The position numbers and the translations under genes were made by a program. DNA of 6,230 bases, taken from positions 1-6,230 of the forward strand of contig WGEI01000068.1 in the NCBI GenBank assembly GCA_015492875.1, in the 5' to 3' direction. The notes below the pieces were generated by a model, which did no database searches, was not told the DNA's origin, and was given only the letters and a program-made list of their open reading frames with translations. The number at the start of each line of letters is the position of its first letter. Position 1 is the first letter of the stretch. Shown here piece by piece: positions 1-3,411 of this stretch. The stretch comes from Anaerolineae bacterium. Its GTDB lineage: Bacteria > Chloroflexota > Anaerolineae > Aggregatilineales > Phototrophicaceae.

Positions 1-9
1 ATCTATAGC

Positions 10-36
10 TTGCACTAGACTGTGTAGCCTTATAAT
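10..36 (+). promoter_or_regulatory. Candidate sigma70-type promoter of the mannosyltransferase gene
   Basis: A perfect TATAAT lies at 31-36, with TTGCAC (four of six bases match TTGACA) at 10-15. The spacer is 15 bp, shorter than the usual 17, so the -35 assignment is weaker than the -10. Transcription would start near 43 and give a leader of about 36 nt that includes the purine-rich ribosome binding site at 65-72. The match is direct sequence evidence; activity is inferred. Confidence 0.5.
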
Positions 37-78
37 AAACATGGATGGCCTGCCTATCGGGATTAAAGAGAGCAGAGC

Positions 79-846
79 ATGATGACACAACAGCCGTTGA
101 CAATGGTTGTGATACCAACTTACAACGAACGGGAAAACTTGCCGCTCATCGTGGCCGAATTGTTGGCCTTGCCCGTTCATGCCCTGCAAGTGCTGGTGGT
201 AGACGATAACTCGCCAGATGGTACTGGGCAGGTGGCCGATGAGCTGGCCGCCCAGCACGAAGGCGTGGTGCATGTTCTGCATCGTACTGAAAAGGCGGGG
301 CTTGGGCCGGCCTATATCGCTGGTTTTAAGCGGGCGTTGGCGCTTGGCGCGGATTATATCGTGCAGATGGACGCAGACTTTTCCCACCAGCCGCGCTATA
401 TCCCCGATATGCTGGCCGCCATTGAAGGCCATGACATGGTACTTGGCTCGCGCTTTGCCCCCGGCGGTAGCGTGGACGAAAGCTGGAGCTTCCTGCGCAA
501 ACTACTCAGCCTCTGGGCAAACCGCATCTACGTCCCCACCATCCTCCGCATCCCGCTCAACGATGCCACCGGCGGTTATCGTCTATGGCGGCGCGAAGCC
601 CTCATCGGCATCGATTTGGATACGGTTCGCTCCAATGGTTATGTCTTTCAGGTGGAGATGGCCTATCGTGCTCATCGCCTTGGCTACCGCTTGACGGAAA
701 TCCCCATCCACTTTCCCGACCGCAAACATGGCGCATCGAAGATGAATTCCACCATCGCCATGGAAGCCGCCCTGCGCACACTTCAGCTATGGTGGCGCTT
801 GCGTACCTTGAAGCCAGACCAACGCCGCACCCAAGAATACGCCTAA
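79..846 (+). CDS. Polyprenyl-phosphate mannosyltransferase, Dpm1-like GT2 family
   Basis: A 255-residue inverting GT-A glycosyltransferase. Family knowledge: Dpm1 enzymes transfer mannose from GDP-mannose to polyprenyl (dolichyl) phosphate on the cytoplasmic membrane face, supplying the lipid-linked donor for mannosylation outside the membrane. Seen in sequence: VVIPTYNE (10-17), VVDDNSPDGT (40-49), KAGLGPAYIAGF (72-83), the metal-binding D98-A-D100 followed by FSHQP, GSRFAPGG (123-130), DATGGYRLWR (162-171), GYVFQVEM (187-194) and DRKHGASKM (214-222). The order and wording fit Dpm1 better than GtrB or ArnC enzymes. There are no C-terminal membrane helices, so it is the short soluble type, ending in a basic, Trp/Leu-rich helix that may touch the membrane. 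ATG 79 is followed directly by ATG 82; AAAGAGAG at 65-72 serves either. It has its own promoter and a likely terminator, so it appears monocistronic. A different sugar donor (glucose) cannot be excluded. Confidence 0.9.
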   Translation: MMTQQPLTMVVIPTYNERENLPLIVAELLALPVHALQVLVVDDNSPDGTGQVADELAAQHEGVVHVLHRTEKAGLGPAYIAGFKRALALGADYIVQMDADFSHQPRYIPDMLAAIEGHDMVLGSRFAPGGSVDESWSFLRKLLSLWANRIYVPTILRIPLNDATGGYRLWRREALIGIDLDTVRSNGYVFQVEMAYRAHRLGYRLTEIPIHFPDRKHGASKMNSTIAMEAALRTLQLWWRLRTLKPDQRRTQEYA

Positions 847-850
847 CCTG

Positions 851-895
851 CGCGGTGATGACGCCTTGATGACGTTAAGCGCCGCGTTATCTTTT
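851..895 (+). terminator. Candidate intrinsic terminator after the mannosyltransferase gene
   Basis: Four bases after the stop codon, 851-857 (CGCGGTG) can pair with 880-886 (CGCCGCG) through seven pairs, one of them G-U. An inner imperfect stem (859-863 with 873-877) closes a nine-base loop. The outer stem is followed at once by TTATCTTTT (887-895). The large, imperfect loop keeps this uncertain. The inner part also contains an 11-bp-spaced direct repeat of TGATGACG. Confidence 0.4.
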
Positions 896-898
896 CCG

Positions 899-907
899 TG
901 TTATGAT
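899..907 (+). promoter_or_regulatory. Candidate extended -10 promoter of the metalloprotease gene
   Basis: TGTTATGAT at 899-907 matches the extended -10 form TGnTATAAT with a single mismatch. No convincing -35 is found 16-18 bp upstream, which extended -10 promoters tolerate. A transcript would begin near 914, leaving about 28 nt before GTG 942. This element covers ATG 903 and ATG 906, so those codons would not be on the mRNA. The inference therefore supports the downstream start. Confidence 0.4.
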
Positions 908-930
908 GGAATATATCGCATGGATAGTTT

Positions 931-934
931 GGAG
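931..934 (+). promoter_or_regulatory. Ribosome binding site that decides the GTG 942 start
   Basis: GGAG at 931-934 sits seven bases before GTG 942, a standard Shine-Dalgarno spacing. Nothing comparable precedes ATG 903 or 906, where the upstream bases are pyrimidine-rich (TCTTTTCC). Confidence 0.6.
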
Positions 935-941
935 TTGCGTT

Positions 942-2564
942 GTGAAGCAATATGGCTTGTGGCTTTTGGGTGTGCTGTTGCTATTGGCCCTGTCTCCCTT
1001 ATATGCTCAAGAAGACATTGTTTTTGAAGGTGTGATTGATGATACTTCGCCGTCGGCCTCGTTTTCGGTGGAGTTAAACGCGGGCGATGTGATTGGCGTC
1101 TACGCCGTCCCAGTTGATGGCGACCTAGACCCAACGATTGAAATTCGAGAGCCAGATGGCGACGTTGGCGCATATAACGACAACGCCACTCCCGATACTG
1201 TCAACGCAACTGTATTCTATACCGCGCCTGAGAGCGGCATTTATACCGTGATTGTCGGGCGCTATACCTTTGAGCCGACATCGGGCAGTTTCTTGCTCAC
1301 TATAGAATTCCTCGAAGAAGAGCCGTCGCCCTCTGTTGCCGATTGGCGCGGCGCTAGCGATGGCGACCGCTATGCATTGAGCGGTTCGCCCCGCACTTAC
1401 GAAACGGAACATTTCATCATTCACTATACCCTCAGTGGGGATGACGCCACTACCGAACGCTATGCGGAAGTTGTCGGGCAGGTGTTTGAATATGCGTGGC
1501 AGCTTCAAGTCGAAGAGTTGGGCTGGCCACCCCCGCCGCCAGATGATGGGCGTGGGGGCGATGACCGTTATGATGTCTATATCGGCAATGTGCTGGGGCG
1601 TTATGGCTCGGCCTTGGCGTATGCCTCGCCCGATGCCGACCTCGCTGGCGATAACCCTTTCACCGAAGAGGTTGAAGACATTGCCGCCCCGAGCCATATT
1701 GTGATTGAAAACGGCTTCACCGAAATTGATGAGAGCACGCTCGATATGCTCTATACTACCGCCGCTCATGAGTTTAACCATGCTATTCAGTTCAATTTTG
1801 ACTTTATGGAGCCACACACTTGGTACTTTGAGGCGACAGCGGTCTGGATAGAAACTATCTCTAACCGCATTTCTAATGACGCCTGGGAATATAGCGATAA
1901 TAACCTGTCTTATAATGAAGTGTGCTTCGGTACAGTGAGCGAAGACCCCAGCAGCTCGTTGATTTATGGCGATTGGCTCTTATTACAATCGCTCGTAGAC
2001 CGCTATGGTGCAGGCATCATCCAAACCTTATGGCGGGAAATCAGCCAATATGACGGATTCAACGCGCTCGGCAAAGCCCTAGAGCGCTATGGCGATAGTG
2101 TGCCTGACGCCCTAGAGCGCTATCGCTTACAAAACCTATTGGGCGACTATAAGATAGAAACCGCCTTCGTCAACACATTGACATTGACCTCCCGCATTCA
2201 CCAAACGGGCGTCATTCATGCCCAAACAGGCGTGCAAGAGCTAGGGGCAAATTACTACGATGTGCGCCTGCCGCGTGGCCTCTATCGCGTCAATTTTGAG
2301 AGCGATGCAGGGCTGCACCTGTGGGCAGTGGGTATTTTGGGCGATGTGGCCGAGCTAACTAATCTAGAGCAAGGCGGCGTGATTGATACCGATGCCTACG
2401 ATTTCAACTATCTAGTGGTCTTTAACCCCAACTATGACAACGATGTTGATAGCTGCCGCAACGCCTTTTATACCATCACCATCAGTCCAGTAGAGGACGA
2501 AGGTGTACAACGCACCGCGCCCAGCCGAACACTGAGCGCGGAGAAGTTCCGCCCTATTCGTTGA
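942..2564 (+). CDS. Secreted PPC-domain metalloprotease (HExxH, MXAN_6640-like)
   Basis: A 540-residue exported putative zinc protease. With GTG 942 as residue 1, residues 1-22 form a classical signal peptide (K2, hydrophobic 6-17, cleavage after LYA). Residues about 26-125 match a bacterial pre-peptidase C-terminal (PPC) beta-sandwich, with DLDPTIEIREPDG and YNDNA. The catalytic part (about 139-400) includes GGDDRYDVYIG, the zinc-site motif H276-E277-F278-N279-H280, and the following WYFEATAVWIE, where E297 (or E304) could be the third ligand. This HEFxHxxQ...WxxE.A.WxE pattern resembles the MXAN_6640-type putative metalloproteases, a recollection not tested by search. The C-terminal 100 or so residues look like another beta-sandwich. 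Only two cysteines remain in the mature chain (in NEVCFG and DSCRNA), which could pair. There is no sorting signal or lipobox, so it is probably released. The longer start ATG 903 would put a weakly charged hydrophobic extension before the signal peptide and lacks a ribosome site. Substrate unknown. Confidence 0.85.
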   Translation: MKQYGLWLLGVLLLLALSPLYAQEDIVFEGVIDDTSPSASFSVELNAGDVIGVYAVPVDGDLDPTIEIREPDGDVGAYNDNATPDTVNATVFYTAPESGIYTVIVGRYTFEPTSGSFLLTIEFLEEEPSPSVADWRGASDGDRYALSGSPRTYETEHFIIHYTLSGDDATTERYAEVVGQVFEYAWQLQVEELGWPPPPPDDGRGGDDRYDVYIGNVLGRYGSALAYASPDADLAGDNPFTEEVEDIAAPSHIVIENGFTEIDESTLDMLYTTAAHEFNHAIQFNFDFMEPHTWYFEATAVWIETISNRISNDAWEYSDNNLSYNEVCFGTVSEDPSSSLIYGDWLLLQSLVDRYGAGIIQTLWREISQYDGFNALGKALERYGDSVPDALERYRLQNLLGDYKIETAFVNTLTLTSRIHQTGVIHAQTGVQELGANYYDVRLPRGLYRVNFESDAGLHLWAVGILGDVAELTNLEQGGVIDTDAYDFNYLVVFNPNYDNDVDSCRNAFYTITISPVEDEGVQRTAPSRTLSAEKFRPIR

Positions 2565-2568
2565 GCGA

Positions 2569-3168
2569 TTAAGGTTCGAAAATCAAAATCATTTGTAGCC
2601 GCCCCAACCGTACCACGTCACCGCTGCACAGGCGATAAATTTCGCCAGGGGCGAGCTGTTGCTCGTTGACATATGTGCCGTTACTGCTGACGAGGTCGCG
2701 CAACTCTAGCGCGTGGCGGCGTAAGCGTATTGCGGCATGGTGGCGGCTGACGCCTAACTGAAACGCCTCGTAGCTAGATAAATCGAGGGTATTTTCTGGC
2801 GCTTCCTCTTCATGACTTAGACGCCCCAAAATTAAATCTTTATCGGGGATGAATTGCAGGCGGATGAACTTTTTCTGGCGGGGCAATTCTATCCGCAGTT
2901 TCATCTCTGGGCTGAAGTAACTGCTACCGAGTTTATAGCGCCCTTCCCGTGCTTGAGGAATAGGCGATGGCGTTGAGGTAACGCCGCTCTCTTCAGCTAG
3001 TTTATCGGTCGTAACCCCTCTGGCGAGGTTTGTGCCACATTTGGGGCATATTTTCTGTGTAATGGGAATATGGGTTGAACAAACAGGGCAGGCATAGCGG
3101 TGTATCGTCTGGTCAAGCTCGTTTTGGCTCACATTACCCACAGTGTTATTCATGTTGTCGTTGGTCAT
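2569..3168 (-). CDS. Zinc-ribbon and FHA-domain protein
   Basis: A 199-residue cytoplasmic protein with no membrane span. Residues 27-44 form a zinc ribbon (CPVC, ten residues, CPKC). A Pro/Ser/Thr-containing linker (about 50-85) leads to a C-terminal FHA domain (about 100-199). The phosphothreonine-binding residues are intact: G115-R116, S141-R142-H143-H144 and S162-N163-G164-T165, so binding to phosphothreonine peptides is likely. Family knowledge: such proteins act as adaptors for Ser/Thr kinase signalling; no kinase lies in this window. The ATG at 3168 is supported by AGGTG (minus strand, 3174-3178) five bases upstream; the in-frame ATG at 3153 lacks this. Its stop lies four bases from the convergent protease stop, leaving no room for a separate terminator. 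It is divergent from the TIR-WD40 gene and probably controlled from the shared spacer. Partner unknown. Confidence 0.85.
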   Translation of the reverse strand: MTNDNMNNTVGNVSQNELDQTIHRYACPVCSTHIPITQKICPKCGTNLARGVTTDKLAEESGVTSTPSPIPQAREGRYKLGSSYFSPEMKLRIELPRQKKFIRLQFIPDKDLILGRLSHEEEAPENTLDLSSYEAFQLGVSRHHAAIRLRRHALELRDLVSSNGTYVNEQQLAPGEIYRLCSGDVVRLGRLQMILIFEP

Positions 3169-3178
3169 TGTTGCACCT

Positions 3179-3212
3179 AAAAAAACACCCTCCAGTGTTC
3201 AGCATTCGCTGA
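3179..3212 (-). promoter_or_regulatory. Structured leader of the FHA gene: two adjacent hairpins and a T-run
   Basis: Read on the minus strand, TCAGC-GAAT-GCTGA (3212-3199) is followed directly by AACAC-TGGAGG-GTGTT (3199-3184), both with perfect five-base arms. The minus strand then runs through seven T (3185-3179, overlapping the second stem) into the AGGTG ribosome site. The arms share base 3199, so only one may be fully formed at a time. The second hairpin plus T-run resembles a weak attenuator, and its loop carries GGAGG, a ribosome-site look-alike. Stems are short, so function is speculative. Confidence 0.3.
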
Positions 3213-3219
3213 TAGGCTA

Positions 3220-3248
3220 ATTATAACGTAGGGCAAATTTCTCGCTAA
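3220..3248 (-). promoter_or_regulatory. Candidate promoter of the FHA gene
   Basis: On the minus strand a perfect TATAAT lies at 3225-3220. At 17 bp spacing the -35 position (3248-3243) reads TTAGCG, only three of six bases matching consensus. Transcription would start near 3213, at the edge of the first leader hairpin, giving a leader of about 45 nt. Confidence 0.4.
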
Positions 3249-3305
3249 TAATTAAGGTTATAAAAATAAAACGAAAACTGAGGCTTATCTCATCCATAAA
3301 AACGC

Positions 3306-3366
3306 GCCGATTAACCACCCTTGCGGGGGAATTATCGCGATATTGCTGACGCAATTAGCCGATTAA
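3306..3366 (+). repeat. Nine-base direct repeat GCCGATTAA, two copies 52 bp apart
   Basis: GCCGATTAA occurs at 3306-3314 and 3358-3366 inside the divergent spacer. The second copy lies between the candidate -35 and -10 of the TIR-WD40 gene. The 52-bp offset is close to five helical turns, which would suit a regulator binding both copies on one DNA face. A nine-base match can also be chance. Confidence 0.25.
3333..3355 (+). promoter_or_regulatory. Adjoining inverted repeats at the TIR-WD40 promoter (candidate operator)
   Basis: TATCGCGATA at 3333-3342 is a perfect ten-base palindrome. It shares its last base with ATTGC-TGAC-GCAAT at 3342-3355, a second perfect inverted repeat with a four-base centre. 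The second repeat covers the candidate -35 (3346-3351). Paired symmetrical sites over a -35 are typical of repressor operators; no cognate regulator is visible here. Confidence 0.35.
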
Positions 3367-3375
3367 GGGTATGAT
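3346..3375 (+). promoter_or_regulatory. Candidate promoter of the TIR-WD40 gene
   Basis: TATGAT at 3370-3375 (five of six) is preceded after 18 bp by CTGACG at 3346-3351 (four of six). Transcription would start near 3382, giving a leader of about 30 nt to ATG 3412 and leaving ATG 3388 almost at the RNA end. Confidence 0.4.
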
Positions 3376-3411
3376 AGACAGTAGCTCATGGGGACAGTGA
3401 AGAGAGTTTTG

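Noticed and set aside
1125..1817. 230-residue antisense frame inside the metalloprotease gene
   Set aside because: It lies wholly within a coherent signal-peptide/PPC/HExxH protein and shows no recognisable motif or ribosome site.
2538..2552. Hairpin GCGGA-GAAGT-TCCGC near the end of the metalloprotease gene as a terminator
   Set aside because: Only five base pairs, inside the coding region, and with no T-run on either strand.
3169..3387. A small gene or RNA in the divergent spacer
   Set aside because: No frame with a ribosome site and no tRNA-like or riboswitch-like fold was seen. The promoters and inverted repeats account for the structure found.
3388..3411. ATG 3388, GTG 3397 and TTG 3409 as starts of the TIR-WD40 gene
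   Set aside because: In frame, but no ribosome site precedes ATG 3388. TIR proteins of this type usually begin a few residues before the D-I/V-F-I-S-Y motif, which fits ATG 3412 or 3415.
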